This document shows, piece after piece, positions 8,570 through 17,947 of a DNA stretch of 57,230 nucleotides. A program made the translations under genes and the position numbers. Under the pieces are notes generated by a model. That model made no database searches and was not told where the DNA came from. It was given only the letters and a program-made list of their open reading frames with translations. Source of the DNA: Acinetobacter calcoaceticus (GTDB lineage: Bacteria > Pseudomonadota > Gammaproteobacteria > Pseudomonadales > Moraxellaceae); the NCBI RefSeq assembly GCF_004345325.1, contig NZ_SLVJ01000024.1:1-57230 (forward strand), in the 5' to 3' direction. Each line of letters starts with the position of its first letter. The stretch's first letter is position 1.

Positions 8570-9448
8570 ATGAATAAGTGGGATGAGTCTGTCATGAATA
8601 CTGCAAAGCAGTCGACTAGCCAAGCGCAAACAACAACTGAAAGCCAAGTTGGATCCAAGCTAACTTCAGCACAAGCACAGCCATTGATCAAGGTCAGTCA
8701 TGATGTGGCTGGCGTTATGCTGCTGAGCTTAAATCGTCCTGAAAAACGCAATGCCCTCAACAATGCAACGTTACAGGCCTTGGTCGAGCTATTGCATCAA
8801 GCTGAAAAAGATTCAGCGATCAAGGTGGTGGTATTAACCGGCAATTTAAAATGCTTTGCTGCAGGTGCTGACCTTGCTGAACTGGCACAGATGGATGCGG
8901 TAGCACTGCAACTGGATATACGCCCAAGTTTATGGGAATGCATTGATCGCTTTAGTAAGCCGATGATTGCCGCTGTGAATGGCTATGCCTTGGGTGCGGG
9001 ATTTGAATTGGTGCTGCATTGTGACCTGGTGATCTGTGGTGAAAATGCCCAGTTCGCCTTGCCTGAAATTGGTTTGGGTATGTTGCCGGGTGCGGGAGGC
9101 ACACAACGTTTAGCGCGTTTGGTGGGTCAGCAACTGTGTATGCGTTGGGCCATGACGGGCGAAATGATTGATGCCAAGTTGGCGCTGCAACACGGTATTT
9201 GTAGTCAAGTGGTGCCGAGTGCCTTGACGCTAGAATATGCCATGAACTTGGCCAAAAAGATCAGCCTACAAGCGCCATTGGCGATTCGGGTCATTAAGCA
9301 ATCCGTTAAATCAATACATGAAACCAGCCTAAGCCAAGGTTTAAAGTCTGAACGTCAAAACTTCGTCTGGTTGGCTGCAACACAAGATCGTCAAGAAGGA
9401 ATTTCTGCTTTCTTTGAAAAAAGAAAGCCTATTTTTAGGGGTAAATAA
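8570..9448 (+). CDS. paaF: PaaF, 2,3-dehydroadipyl-CoA hydratase
   Basis: Crotonase-family enoyl-CoA hydratase. Oxyanion-hole motifs FAAGADLAEL and GYALGAGFEL and the catalytic-Glu region around GAGGTQRL are present. It hydrates 2,3-dehydroadipyl-CoA to 3-hydroxyadipyl-CoA. At 292 residues it is about 35 longer than usual because of a Ser/Gln/Thr-rich N-terminal extension before the first beta strand (PLIKVSHDVAGVMLL). An alternative ATG at 8594 would shorten it to 284. The stop overlaps the paaG start (TAATG), so the two are translationally coupled. Confidence 0.92.
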   Translation: MNKWDESVMNTAKQSTSQAQTTTESQVGSKLTSAQAQPLIKVSHDVAGVMLLSLNRPEKRNALNNATLQALVELLHQAEKDSAIKVVVLTGNLKCFAAGADLAELAQMDAVALQLDIRPSLWECIDRFSKPMIAAVNGYALGAGFELVLHCDLVICGENAQFALPEIGLGMLPGAGGTQRLARLVGQQLCMRWAMTGEMIDAKLALQHGICSQVVPSALTLEYAMNLAKKISLQAPLAIRVIKQSVKSIHETSLSQGLKSERQNFVWLAATQDRQEGISAFFEKRKPIFRGK

Positions 9449-10239
9449 TGGACTATCAAACGATATTGGTTGAAGTGAAAAATGCGGTGGGTTATTTGAC
9501 GTTTAATCGTCCAAAATCGTTAAACAGCTTTAATGTCGACATGCACACTGAAGTGGCTGCGGTGTTAAAGCAGTGGAGCAGTGATCCCGCGATACGTTGT
9601 GTGGTGATCAGTGGTTCAGGCCGTGGTTTCTGTGCTGGACAAGATTTGGGTGATCGTGTGGTCGATCCCAATGCGGCATCACCTGATTTGAGTTATTCGA
9701 TCCAGACCTATTACAACCCCTTGATCAAAACCATTGCCAATATGCCTAAACCAGTGATCTGCGCTGTGAATGGTGTGGCAGCAGGTGCCGGTGCCAATAT
9801 TGCCTTGGCGTGTGATCTGGTGATTGCAGCCAAATCGGCCAATTTTGTACAAGCTTTCTGTCGTCTAGGTTTGGTGCCAGACTCCGGCGGTACATGGTTC
9901 TTGCCACAGTTGGTCGGGCCTGCACGTGCGATGGGTTTGAGCTTGCTCGGCGATAAACTCCCTGCACAAACCGCTAAAGAGTGGGGCATGATTTGGGATG
10001 TGGCTGAAGATAATGAGCTCACAGACAAAGTGACCCAATTGGCTGAGCATTTGGCCAAGCAACCGACTTTTGGGTTGTCTTTGATTAAAAAAGCCATTCG
10101 TCAATCAAGTGACAATAGCTTTGAGGAACAATTGCAATTAGAAGCTGATTTTCAGCGCATTGCTGGACGTTCAGAAGATTATCGTGAAGGTGTACAAGCC
10201 TTTATGCAAAAACGTAGCGCAAATTTTCAAGGTCGCTGA
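9448..10239 (+). CDS. paaG: PaaG, ring-1,2-epoxyphenylacetyl-CoA isomerase
   Basis: 263 residues, normal length for PaaG. Crotonase fold with FCAGQDLGDR and GVAAGAGANIALACDL oxyanion-hole motifs. The Asp of GQDLGDR is the residue expected for PaaG-type isomerases rather than hydratases. It converts the epoxide to oxepin-CoA, the substrate of PaaZ, and also isomerises later enoyl-CoA intermediates. Overlaps paaF by one base (TAATG). Confidence 0.95.
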   Translation: MDYQTILVEVKNAVGYLTFNRPKSLNSFNVDMHTEVAAVLKQWSSDPAIRCVVISGSGRGFCAGQDLGDRVVDPNAASPDLSYSIQTYYNPLIKTIANMPKPVICAVNGVAAGAGANIALACDLVIAAKSANFVQAFCRLGLVPDSGGTWFLPQLVGPARAMGLSLLGDKLPAQTAKEWGMIWDVAEDNELTDKVTQLAEHLAKQPTFGLSLIKKAIRQSSDNSFEEQLQLEADFQRIAGRSEDYREGVQAFMQKRSANFQGR

Positions 10240-10242
10240 TTC

Positions 10243-11856
10243 ATGGCGATCATTATGGCGAACATCAAGGACGAGAATATGGCCCAGTCGCATTTGAATG
10301 TGGATGTGGAATTGGAGTTGGATCTGTCGCAGGCCTGCATTGCTGTGATTGGTTGTGGCACCATGGGGATGGGCATCGCACAGATGGCGATCCTACAAGG
10401 CCACTCCACCCAAGTCTATGATCTGGATGCAGCCAAATTACAACAGGCGGTTGCAGGCCTGAGCCAGACTTTTGACAAACTGATTGCACGCGGCAAACTC
10501 AGTGCAACGCAAGTGAGTGCTGCATTAGATCGTTTGGAAATGGTCAATCAGATCGAACAGTTAAGTGTTGCTGATGTGGTTATTGAGGCCATTGTTGAAA
10601 ATAAGGCCATTAAACAGACTTTGTTTAAGCAGTTGGCTGAGATCTGTAAAGCAGACACGATATTGGCCAGTAATACCTCCTCAATCTCGATCACGGCGAT
10701 TGCTGCACAGGTCAGTCATCCGCAACGTGTGGTGGGATTGCATTTCTTCAATCCAGCACCGGTGATGAAGTTGGTTGAGATTGTCCGTGGACTCAAGACG
10801 GATGCGAAGATTTGTACGGGGTTGAAGCAATTGATGCAGTCTTGGGGCAAGATTCCGGTTCTGACCCAATCCACACCGGGTTTTATCGTCAATCGCATTG
10901 CACGACCGTTTTATGCTGAAGCCTTTCGTGCGTTACAAGAGCAGGTCTGTGACTATGATGTCTTGGACTATGCGCTGAAACAGTGTGGCGGTTTTGCCAT
11001 GGGGCCGTGTGAATTAACCGATCTCATCGGTCAAGATGTTAATTTTTCAGTGACCCAAACTGTATTTGAGGAATTTTTCTTCGATCCGCGCTATCGCCCA
11101 AGCTTGATCCAAAAAGAATTGGTCGATGCAGGGGCATTTGGACGAAAGTCTGGGCTGGGTTTTTATACCTACGATGAAAAGCTAAATTATAATAAATATC
11201 AATTGGCTGATCGCTGCACCGCGGTTGCATCAACAACCGAATTAGTTACAGCAAGCGTTCAAGTCACTGGTCAGTGGGCTCAGACCCCAGATTTATTGGC
11301 GCGAATGGGCTTGCACAGTCATGCCACTGAAGCGCCTGATCTGATCCAGATTGATGACATACAACTGCGTTTTAGTCAGGGTGAGTCAGCCAATCTGAGT
11401 GATCCACAGCACAAAGTGGTGTTGTTGGATTGGCATCATGATTTTAAGCATGCTGAAGCCGTGGTGATGAGTCATAACGTGCATTGTACTGCGACTGATC
11501 GGGCCAAAGTTGAGGCGGTGTTGGGGCAATGCGGGATAGCGGTAATTTGGATCAAAGATCATCCGGGTCTGTTGACCTTGCGTAGCATCGCATTGCTGAT
11601 CAATGAAGCCTGCGAAGCCAGTTTACATGGCATTGCCACACAGCAAGATATCAATCATGCCATGCGCTATGGGGTGAATTACCCACAGGGGCCTTACCAA
11701 TGGTTAGCGCGGATGGGTACAGCTTATATTCTAAAGACTTTGAATCAGTTATATCGCGTGTATGGCGAAGAAAAATATCGTCCGAGTCTTTATCTCAAGC
11801 AGTTAAATGCCTTGGAACAAAGCACGGATGCTCATACAGCAAACGTTAAAATTTAA
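10243..11856 (+). CDS. paaH: PaaH, 3-hydroxyadipyl-CoA dehydrogenase
   Basis: 537 residues. NAD-binding Rossmann start VIGCGTMGMGIA at about residue 35, the SNTSSIS substrate/NAD motif and HFFNPAPVMKLVEI catalytic-His region, then two C-terminal 3-hydroxyacyl-CoA dehydrogenase helical domains (the second around SIALLINEACEA). Oxidises 3-hydroxyadipyl-CoA to 3-oxoadipyl-CoA. Longer than E. coli PaaH (about 475), partly from an acidic N-terminal tail; ATGs at 10255 and 10279 are alternative starts. Confidence 0.93.
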   Translation: MAIIMANIKDENMAQSHLNVDVELELDLSQACIAVIGCGTMGMGIAQMAILQGHSTQVYDLDAAKLQQAVAGLSQTFDKLIARGKLSATQVSAALDRLEMVNQIEQLSVADVVIEAIVENKAIKQTLFKQLAEICKADTILASNTSSISITAIAAQVSHPQRVVGLHFFNPAPVMKLVEIVRGLKTDAKICTGLKQLMQSWGKIPVLTQSTPGFIVNRIARPFYAEAFRALQEQVCDYDVLDYALKQCGGFAMGPCELTDLIGQDVNFSVTQTVFEEFFFDPRYRPSLIQKELVDAGAFGRKSGLGFYTYDEKLNYNKYQLADRCTAVASTTELVTASVQVTGQWAQTPDLLARMGLHSHATEAPDLIQIDDIQLRFSQGESANLSDPQHKVVLLDWHHDFKHAEAVVMSHNVHCTATDRAKVEAVLGQCGIAVIWIKDHPGLLTLRSIALLINEACEASLHGIATQQDINHAMRYGVNYPQGPYQWLARMGTAYILKTLNQLYRVYGEEKYRPSLYLKQLNALEQSTDAHTANVKI

Positions 11857-11877
11857 TCAGCGGCATCAGGAGTCAAC

Positions 11878-13089
11878 ATGGAAGACGTTTACATTTGTGA
11901 TTTTATACGCACACCGATCGGACGCTACGCAGGCGCACTGAGCACTGTGCGTGCTGATGATCTCGCAGCAATGCCAATCAAACATTTAATGCAGCAGCAT
12001 CCGGACTTGCCTTGGGGGCGTTTGGATGAAGTGATCATGGGCTGTGCCAATCAGGCCGGTGAAGACAACCGTAATGTCGCGCGTATGGCGGCACTCTTGG
12101 CAGGTCTACCAGAGTCCGTCGCAGCGATTACCGTTAATCGTCTGTGTGCGTCAGGCTTGGATGCGATCGGTCTTGCTGCACGTGCCATCAAAGCCGGCGA
12201 AGCCCAATTTGTCTTGGCTGGTGGGGTGGAGTCGATGAGCCGAGCACCGCTGGTACAAGGCAAAGCCACTGAGGCGTTTAGTCGTCAGGCACAAATCTTT
12301 GATACCACGATCGGTTGGCGCTTTATTAATCCACAACTCAAGCAACAATATGGCGTGGACAGCATGCCTGAAACTGCAGAGCATGTGGCTGAGAAATATC
12401 AGATTAACCGTGCTGATCAAGATGCTTTTGCGCTGCGTAGCCAACATAAGGTGGCGCAGGCCCAGCAGCAAGGTTTCTTTGATGCTGAAATCATGCCGGT
12501 GCATATCGTCGATCGTAAGAAAAATGTCACTGTGGTGGATACCGATGAACATCCACGTGCAGAGACCAGTTTGGAATCTTTAACCAAACTCAAAGCACCT
12601 TTTCGTAAAGAAAATGGTACCGTGACTGCAGGGAACGCGTCGGGTGTCAATGATGGTGCAGCCTGTGTGATGTTATGCAGTGCTGAGTTTGCACAACAAC
12701 ATCAATTGAGTCCATTGGTCCGTGTGGTTGCGATGGCCAGTGCTGGTGTAGAACCTAAATATATGGGGATTGGACCTGTGCCCGCCATACAGAAACTGTT
12801 GGCGCAAACTGGACTTGATTTGGCGCAAATGGATGTCATCGAGCTCAATGAGGCTTTTGCAGCGCAAGCATTGGCGTGTACCCGTGAACTCGGGCTTAAA
12901 GATGATGATCCACGTGTCAATCCAAATGGTGGGGCGATCGCATTGGGTCATCCACTCGGGATGAGTGGTAGCCGTTTGGTGATGACCGCAGCACGAGAAT
13001 TAAAGCGACGTCAGGGCCGATATGCCTTGTGCAGTATGTGTGTTGGTGTCGGGCAAGGCGTGGCATTGATACTGGAAAATGTAAATTAA
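11878..13089 (+). CDS. paaJ: PaaJ, 3-oxoadipyl-CoA / 3-oxo-5,6-dehydrosuberyl-CoA thiolase
   Basis: 403 residues, normal thiolase length. Catalytic residues are visible: acyl-accepting Cys90 in NRLCASGLDA, His358 in GHPLGMSG and Cys388 in CSMCVGVGQG. It cleaves 3-oxoadipyl-CoA to succinyl-CoA and acetyl-CoA and also releases acetyl-CoA from the product of PaaZ. AGGAG lies before the ATG. It follows paaH directly, with no paaI between. Confidence 0.95.
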   Translation: MEDVYICDFIRTPIGRYAGALSTVRADDLAAMPIKHLMQQHPDLPWGRLDEVIMGCANQAGEDNRNVARMAALLAGLPESVAAITVNRLCASGLDAIGLAARAIKAGEAQFVLAGGVESMSRAPLVQGKATEAFSRQAQIFDTTIGWRFINPQLKQQYGVDSMPETAEHVAEKYQINRADQDAFALRSQHKVAQAQQQGFFDAEIMPVHIVDRKKNVTVVDTDEHPRAETSLESLTKLKAPFRKENGTVTAGNASGVNDGAACVMLCSAEFAQQHQLSPLVRVVAMASAGVEPKYMGIGPVPAIQKLLAQTGLDLAQMDVIELNEAFAAQALACTRELGLKDDDPRVNPNGGAIALGHPLGMSGSRLVMTAARELKRRQGRYALCSMCVGVGQGVALILENVN

Positions 13090-13134
13090 ATTGTAGCAAA
13101 CAAGCAAAGAATTAAAATCTTAGGAGAGATGGAC

Positions 13135-14424
13135 ATGGATCATTGTTCAATGAAGGATCACACTCAAATCAGCGTTGGGGAATTACGTACATTACAGTTT
13201 GAGCGCTTAAAGCAGACTTTGGCCTATAGTTATCAACATAGTCCAGTCTACAAAGCCAAATTTGATGCAGCAGGCGTACATCCGGATGATTTTAAATCAC
13301 TAGAAGACTTGGCCAAGTTTCCATTTACCACCAAGCAAGATCTACGTGATAACTATCCCTATGGTATGTTTGCAGTACCTCAGGAAAAAATCGTTCGCTT
13401 ACATGCATCTTCGGGTACAACGGGTAAGCCAACAGTGGTGGGCTACACCCAGAAAGATATTGATACTTGGGCAGATATCGTAGCGCGTTGCTTGGAGATG
13501 GCCGGTTTATCCGCCAAAGATACCGTTCAAGTGGCCTATGGTTATGGTTTGTTTACCGGTGGTTTGGGGGCGCATTATGGGGTTGAGCGTTTAGGCGCGA
13601 CCGTGATCCCGATGTCGGGTGGTCAAACTGAAAAGCAAGTACAATTGATTCAAGACTTTAAACCGACTGCAATCATGGTAACGCCATCGTATTGTGTCAG
13701 TATTATTGAGAAACTTGAGCAGCAATTGGGCTCTGCACGTGATACTTCACTCAAAGTCGGTATCTTTGGTGCTGAACCATGGACCCAAGAGTTACGCCGT
13801 GAGATTGAACAGCGCCTGAATATTAAGGCCTTGGATATCTATGGTCTTTCTGAAATCATGGGGCCTGGTGTGGCGATGCAATGCTTGGGTGAGGGAGAAG
13901 GCCTGACGATTTGGGAAGATCACTTCTATCCAGAGATTATCAATCCGGAAACTGGTGAAGTGTGTGAAGATGGTGAGCTCGGTGAATTGGTGTTTACCAC
14001 CATGACCAAAGAAGGGTTGCCAATTATTCGTTATCGTACCCGTGATTTAACTCGTCTTATGGCTGGGCAAAACCTCGCTATGCGCCGTATGGATAGAATC
14101 GTAGGGCGTAGTGATGATATGCTGATCATCCGTGGCGTGAATGTTTTTCCTTCACAAATTGAAGAGCAAATTTTGCAGATCGCGCAATTGTTACCAAACT
14201 ATGAAATACTGGTGGCGAAAAATGGCCATATGGATACTTTACATATCCGGACTGAAATGTGTCATAACTGTGAATTGCCAGCGCAACATTTGGCACAGTT
14301 GCTCAAACAGCGCATTAAAACCATGATCGGAATTTCGGTGACGGTTGAAGTGGTTGCAGATGCCACCTTACCGCGTTCTGAAGGCAAGGCCAAACGAGTT
14401 ATCGATATGCGTAAGATCGCTTAA
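13135..14424 (+). CDS. paaK: PaaK, phenylacetate-CoA ligase
   Basis: 429 residues from the ATG at 13135; an ATG at 13129 is in frame, but the TTAGGAGAG ribosome site is only two bases from it and fits 13135. Adenylate-forming enzyme with the P-loop-like ASSGTTGKPT, the YGLSE motif, RYRTRDL hinge region and C-terminal catalytic-lysine tail (SEGKAKRV). It activates phenylacetate to phenylacetyl-CoA with ATP; this product is both pathway substrate and inducer through PaaX. Confidence 0.96.
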   Translation: MDHCSMKDHTQISVGELRTLQFERLKQTLAYSYQHSPVYKAKFDAAGVHPDDFKSLEDLAKFPFTTKQDLRDNYPYGMFAVPQEKIVRLHASSGTTGKPTVVGYTQKDIDTWADIVARCLEMAGLSAKDTVQVAYGYGLFTGGLGAHYGVERLGATVIPMSGGQTEKQVQLIQDFKPTAIMVTPSYCVSIIEKLEQQLGSARDTSLKVGIFGAEPWTQELRREIEQRLNIKALDIYGLSEIMGPGVAMQCLGEGEGLTIWEDHFYPEIINPETGEVCEDGELGELVFTTMTKEGLPIIRYRTRDLTRLMAGQNLAMRRMDRIVGRSDDMLIIRGVNVFPSQIEEQILQIAQLLPNYEILVAKNGHMDTLHIRTEMCHNCELPAQHLAQLLKQRIKTMIGISVTVEVVADATLPRSEGKAKRVIDMRKIA

Positions 14425-14438
14425 CATTATCATCATTC

Positions 14439-14459
14439 AGGGTATAAAATTTATACCCT
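14439..14459. promoter_or_regulatory. 21-bp perfect palindrome between paaK and paaX
   Basis: AGGGTATAAA / TTTATACCCT arms of 10 bases around one central base, 15 bp after the paaK stop and 25 bp before paaX. CAGTTTTAAG follows, so it could act as a terminator that lowers paaX expression, or as an operator for paaX. It does not resemble the TGATTC-type PaaX site. Confidence 0.5.
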
Positions 14460-14483
14460 CAGTTTTAAGTTTAAGACCCCAAC

Positions 14484-15425
14484 ATGAGTACGAAATTACA
14501 GCACATTATTAATACCATCATTGAAAATGAAGCCCTAAGCGGAACATCTTTGATCTCCACCATCTTTGGTGATTCGATACTGCACCGTGGAGGCAGTATT
14601 AGTTTAGCCAGTCTGATTCAGTTGATGGAATTGTTTGGTTTTAATGATCGTGCTGTGCGTACTTCGGTTTTTCGCTTGGTCAAAAATGACTGGTTATGTT
14701 CGGACAAGATCGGCAGAACCAGTTTTTATCGTATTACCGATGCCAGTCGATCTAAATACGTTCAGGCTGAGCAGCGGATCTACAACGATCAGATGAAAGA
14801 ATGGGATCGGTTTTGGGATTTGATTTTGATGACCAATATGGTCAGTGAAAACAAGTTGCAGCTCAAAAAAGATTTGGAATGGATGGGTTTTGCCAATATT
14901 TCTACCAATCTGATGGCCTATCCGGGCTGTGATCGACTTGAATTGCAACGCTTATTGATTGATCTCAATATGACTGATCAAGTGGTGGTGTTTAAGTCAC
15001 AGACCTTGCAATTATTCAATAACTCCACCGAGACGATCGGACGGATGATGCAAACCAATTGGCCAATAGAGCAATTGCGTGAACGTTATCTACAGTTTTT
15101 GGATGTATTCCGTGAAATTGGGGTGGGACTGATGCAAGAAGAGCAGCCGATCTCACCGGTTCAAGCCTTTCAAATTCGAACTTTATTGATCCATTATTAT
15201 CGCCGTATCTTACTCAAAGATCCGGCTTTGCCGATTGAGCTTTTGTCCACCGATTGGCCTGCGATTAATGCGCGTACATTATCGATGAATATTTATAAAA
15301 AAGTATTTGAGCCTGCTGATGAATACTTTCTTTCAATCGCTGCATCTGCAGAGGGCGCAATGCCCAATGCCAGTTCGCAATTTTGGCGGCGTTTTGGTGG
15401 TTTGGTGCTGAGCACTAGCGTTTAA
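14484..15425 (+). CDS. paaX: PaaX, phenylacetyl-CoA-responsive repressor
   Basis: 313 residues, normal. N-terminal winged-helix region (GGSISLASLIQLMELFGFNDRAVRTSVFRL) followed by the PaaX ligand-binding domains. Known members repress paa promoters and are released by phenylacetyl-CoA. It is co-directional with and downstream of paaK, with a palindrome between them that may separate its expression from the operon. Confidence 0.93.
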   Translation: MSTKLQHIINTIIENEALSGTSLISTIFGDSILHRGGSISLASLIQLMELFGFNDRAVRTSVFRLVKNDWLCSDKIGRTSFYRITDASRSKYVQAEQRIYNDQMKEWDRFWDLILMTNMVSENKLQLKKDLEWMGFANISTNLMAYPGCDRLELQRLLIDLNMTDQVVVFKSQTLQLFNNSTETIGRMMQTNWPIEQLRERYLQFLDVFREIGVGLMQEEQPISPVQAFQIRTLLIHYYRRILLKDPALPIELLSTDWPAINARTLSMNIYKKVFEPADEYFLSIAASAEGAMPNASSQFWRRFGGLVLSTSV

Positions 15426-15455
15426 AATCAGTGCAATTTAAGAAAAGGAATTCCT

Positions 15456-16055
15456 ATGCCGAGTTATCGTTTTGACGGGGTCACGCCGGTCGTGAGCCCC
15501 GAGGCTTATGTGCATCCCACGGCAGTGTTGATTGGTGATGTCATCATTGAAGCGGGTGTATATATAGGCCCCTGTGCGTCATTACGGGCTGATTTTGGTC
15601 GCATCCATGTCAAAAAAAATGCCAACATTCAAGATAATTGTACAGTACATGGTTTTCCAAACAGTATTACGCTGATCGATGAAATGGGGCATATCGGTCA
15701 TGGTGCGATATTACATGGTTGCCAAATTGCTAAAAATGTACTGATCGGTATGAATAGTGTGATCTTGGATGAAGCCGTGATCGGTGAAAATAGCGTTATT
15801 GGTGCACAGAGTTTGGTCAAAGCCAAAGCCAATATTGCGGCCAATGTATTGGCATTGGGCAGTCCTGCACGTGTGATCCGCGATTTAAGCGAGTCTGAGC
15901 GAAAATGGAAAACACTGGGCACACAACAATATATGGCCTTGGCACAGCGTAGTTTGGCCAGTATGCAAGAGGTTGAGCCTTTGTCTGAGGATGATCCACA
16001 GCGTAAGACGTATTTGGATTTTGAGTCGGATTATCACTTTAAACCAAAGCCCTAA
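15456..16055 (+). CDS. paaY: PaaY, hexapeptide-repeat thioesterase/gamma-carbonic-anhydrase-like protein
   Basis: 199 residues, normal for PaaY. Left-handed beta-helix hexapeptide repeats ([19 protein letters not shown], then [15 protein letters not shown]), with histidines at the expected metal-binding places ([15 protein letters not shown]). In the paa pathway PaaY acts as a thioesterase that clears dead-end CoA adducts. AAAAGGA precedes the start; the gene is followed by a strong terminator. Confidence 0.92.
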   Translation: MPSYRFDGVTPVVSPEAYVHPTAVLIGDVIIEAGVYIGPCASLRADFGRIHVKKNANIQDNCTVHGFPNSITLIDEMGHIGHGAILHGCQIAKNVLIGMNSVILDEAVIGENSVIGAQSLVKAKANIAANVLALGSPARVIRDLSESERKWKTLGTQQYMALAQRSLASMQEVEPLSEDDPQRKTYLDFESDYHFKPKP

Positions 16056-16079
16056 ACCGCTGCTTGAACGACTGAGCTA

Positions 16080-16118
16080 AAACAAGCGCCTATTCGTAAA
16101 CCGAATAGGCGCTTGTTT
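16080..16118. terminator. bidirectional rho-independent terminator
   Basis: A perfect 17-bp inverted repeat (5' arm begins AAACAAGCGCC, 3' arm ends GGCGCTTGTTT) with a 5-base loop. It lies between convergent paaY and the transporter gene, with A- and T-rich outer ends that serve both directions. Confidence 0.9.
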
Positions 16119-16138
16119 ATGTGGGGCTTGGTCTTGAT

Positions 16139-17515
16139 TTACTTCCAGATAAAGAACGATTCTGGCTGGTCTGACTCGGCTTTAGGGCTTAAGTCTACGC
16201 CAGTACGATCTTTGAGTAGGCAAATGGCGATGAGTGCAATAATGGCCATGGCAGTGAGATAGAAAGTAACCCCGACGATGCCACCTTGATGACCTGTGAG
16301 GTAGGCTGCAATTAAGGGTGCAAAGGCACCGCCCATGATTGAGCCAATGGCATAGGTAATGGAGATCCCTGAAAAGCGAATAGAGGCAGGGAACAATTCA
16401 GAGTAGAAAATGGCTTGTACACCATAAGTCATCCCAATACTGATCGAGAGAATAACCAAACCGATTGCAATATAAAGATAACTGCCTGTGCTCATCAGTG
16501 GAAATAGGGTGAGGGCAGCAACGATCTGAATCACAGAACCAATAATATAAATCGGTTTACGTCCATAGCGATCGGACAGGCTGGCAGAGAGCCAAGTAAA
16601 GAACGTCCAGACCAATGCCGATACACCGACCAATGCCAAGATCACAGGGCGATCTAGATTGAGACCTTTGGGGTTAGTGGTGTAGTTTTGGACAAAACCA
16701 CCTGCGGTCATATATCCGAGTGTTGTGGTTCCTGCGATGAGCAGTGCAGAGGTAAATACTACGGTTTTATAATCTTTAAACAAACGGCGTATCGGTTTTT
16801 GTACCGTTCCTTTGGTCTTGAGTTCTTCAAAGACTGGGCTTTCATCGACGGAACGACGAATCCAATATCCGAGTCCAAACAGGAAGATACTCAACAAGAA
16901 TGGCACGCGCCAGCCCCACTCTAAAAATGCTTCACCTGGGGAGACATAGCCAGTCATGATCACCAAAACGATCGAGGCCAATAATAATCCCAGTGGTACA
17001 CCCAATTGTGGAAATGCACTGAATAAACCACGTTTTTTCGCAGGTGCATGTTCGACGGCCATGAGTACTGCGCCACCCCATTCTCCACCTGCGGAGATAC
17101 CTTGTAAGATACGCAGCATAATTAAAATGATCGGTGCGGCAATACCAATTTGATCATAGGTGGGCATTAAACCGATGATGGTTGTGGTGCAGCCCATCAT
17201 GATTAGAGTAATAGCGAGTACGTTTTTTCGGCCATTTTTATCACCGAAATATCCTGCAATAAAAGCACCAAAGGGTCGGAAAATAAAACTAATACCAACT
17301 GAGGCAAAAACCAAGAGTGTTGCGAATTGAGGGCCGGCAGGTTTAAAAAACAGTTCATTAAAAACCAAGCCTGCAACGGCTGCATAGATAAAGTAGTCAT
17401 ACCATTCAATGGTGGTTCCTACGATTGTTGCGAGTGCAATTTTGCGGGTGTGCTGTCGTTCATTTGTCGGTTCAACTACGAGTGAATCGGCATCAAGCGT
17501 CCTGGTCGTCTTCAT
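16139..17515 (-). CDS. MFS transporter, metabolite:H+ symporter (MHS) family
   Basis: 458 residues, about 12 predicted membrane segments. The MHS signature is clear: TTIEWYDYFIYA in the first helix, RPFGAFIAGYFGDKNGRK between helices 2 and 3, and LQGISAGGEWGGAVLMAVEHAP in helix 4/5. MHS members import organic acids, betaines or aromatic acids with protons. The substrate cannot be read from the sequence. A role in uptake of an aromatic acid for the adjacent paa genes, or of the substrate of the divergent dehydrogenase, is plausible. Single gene, convergent with paaY. Confidence 0.9.
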   Translation of the reverse strand: MKTTRTLDADSLVVEPTNERQHTRKIALATIVGTTIEWYDYFIYAAVAGLVFNELFFKPAGPQFATLLVFASVGISFIFRPFGAFIAGYFGDKNGRKNVLAITLIMMGCTTTIIGLMPTYDQIGIAAPIILIMLRILQGISAGGEWGGAVLMAVEHAPAKKRGLFSAFPQLGVPLGLLLASIVLVIMTGYVSPGEAFLEWGWRVPFLLSIFLFGLGYWIRRSVDESPVFEELKTKGTVQKPIRRLFKDYKTVVFTSALLIAGTTTLGYMTAGGFVQNYTTNPKGLNLDRPVILALVGVSALVWTFFTWLSASLSDRYGRKPIYIIGSVIQIVAALTLFPLMSTGSYLYIAIGLVILSISIGMTYGVQAIFYSELFPASIRFSGISITYAIGSIMGGAFAPLIAAYLTGHQGGIVGVTFYLTAMAIIALIAICLLKDRTGVDLSPKAESDQPESFFIWK

Positions 17516-17947
17516 TTAAACATCCTGTTAAATGGTCAATATTTCTTATGCAGGCTATGTAGTGTTTACAATAGATTTGCTTAAATAGTGTGCAAGCACT
17601 ATTCGGATGAGTATAAAGCACATTTTTTAAAAAGATACATAAAAAAAATAAAATTTAAAAATGCGTATCTAATATTTATTTTTTGATGTTGAGTTTTCTG
17701 GTGCTGATGACTGGTTTTGTTGTAAATACGGCTGTTGAGTGGTTGTTTTTAGATGTTGAGTTGAATGTTGCGTTAAGTGTTGACTGGGATGTTGGTTTGA
17801 AAATCGCTTTATATGTGATATGAATACTTTTTAAAATTAGAAATAAAGTGTCGTTATTTTATAGGTGGGTGGCTTTGTCTGAGCGTTTAAAGTGAACTGC
17901 TGTGTAAGAAATGACTTAAACCCTGGATCGAAGACAAGGAAGAAAAT
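17516..17947. other. divergent promoter region with TGTTGA repeats
   Basis: 432-bp AT-rich region between the transporter and the aldehyde dehydrogenase. TGTTGA occurs at 17687, 17733, 17754 and 17778, with a near copy TGTTGC at 17766, all on one strand. No gene seen. Confidence 0.4.

Noticed and set aside
9711..10097. Reverse-strand 128-codon frame inside paaG
   Set aside because: Antisense shadow of paaG; no independent signals.
12151..12552. Reverse-strand 133-codon frame inside paaJ
   Set aside because: Antisense shadow of a well-supported thiolase gene.
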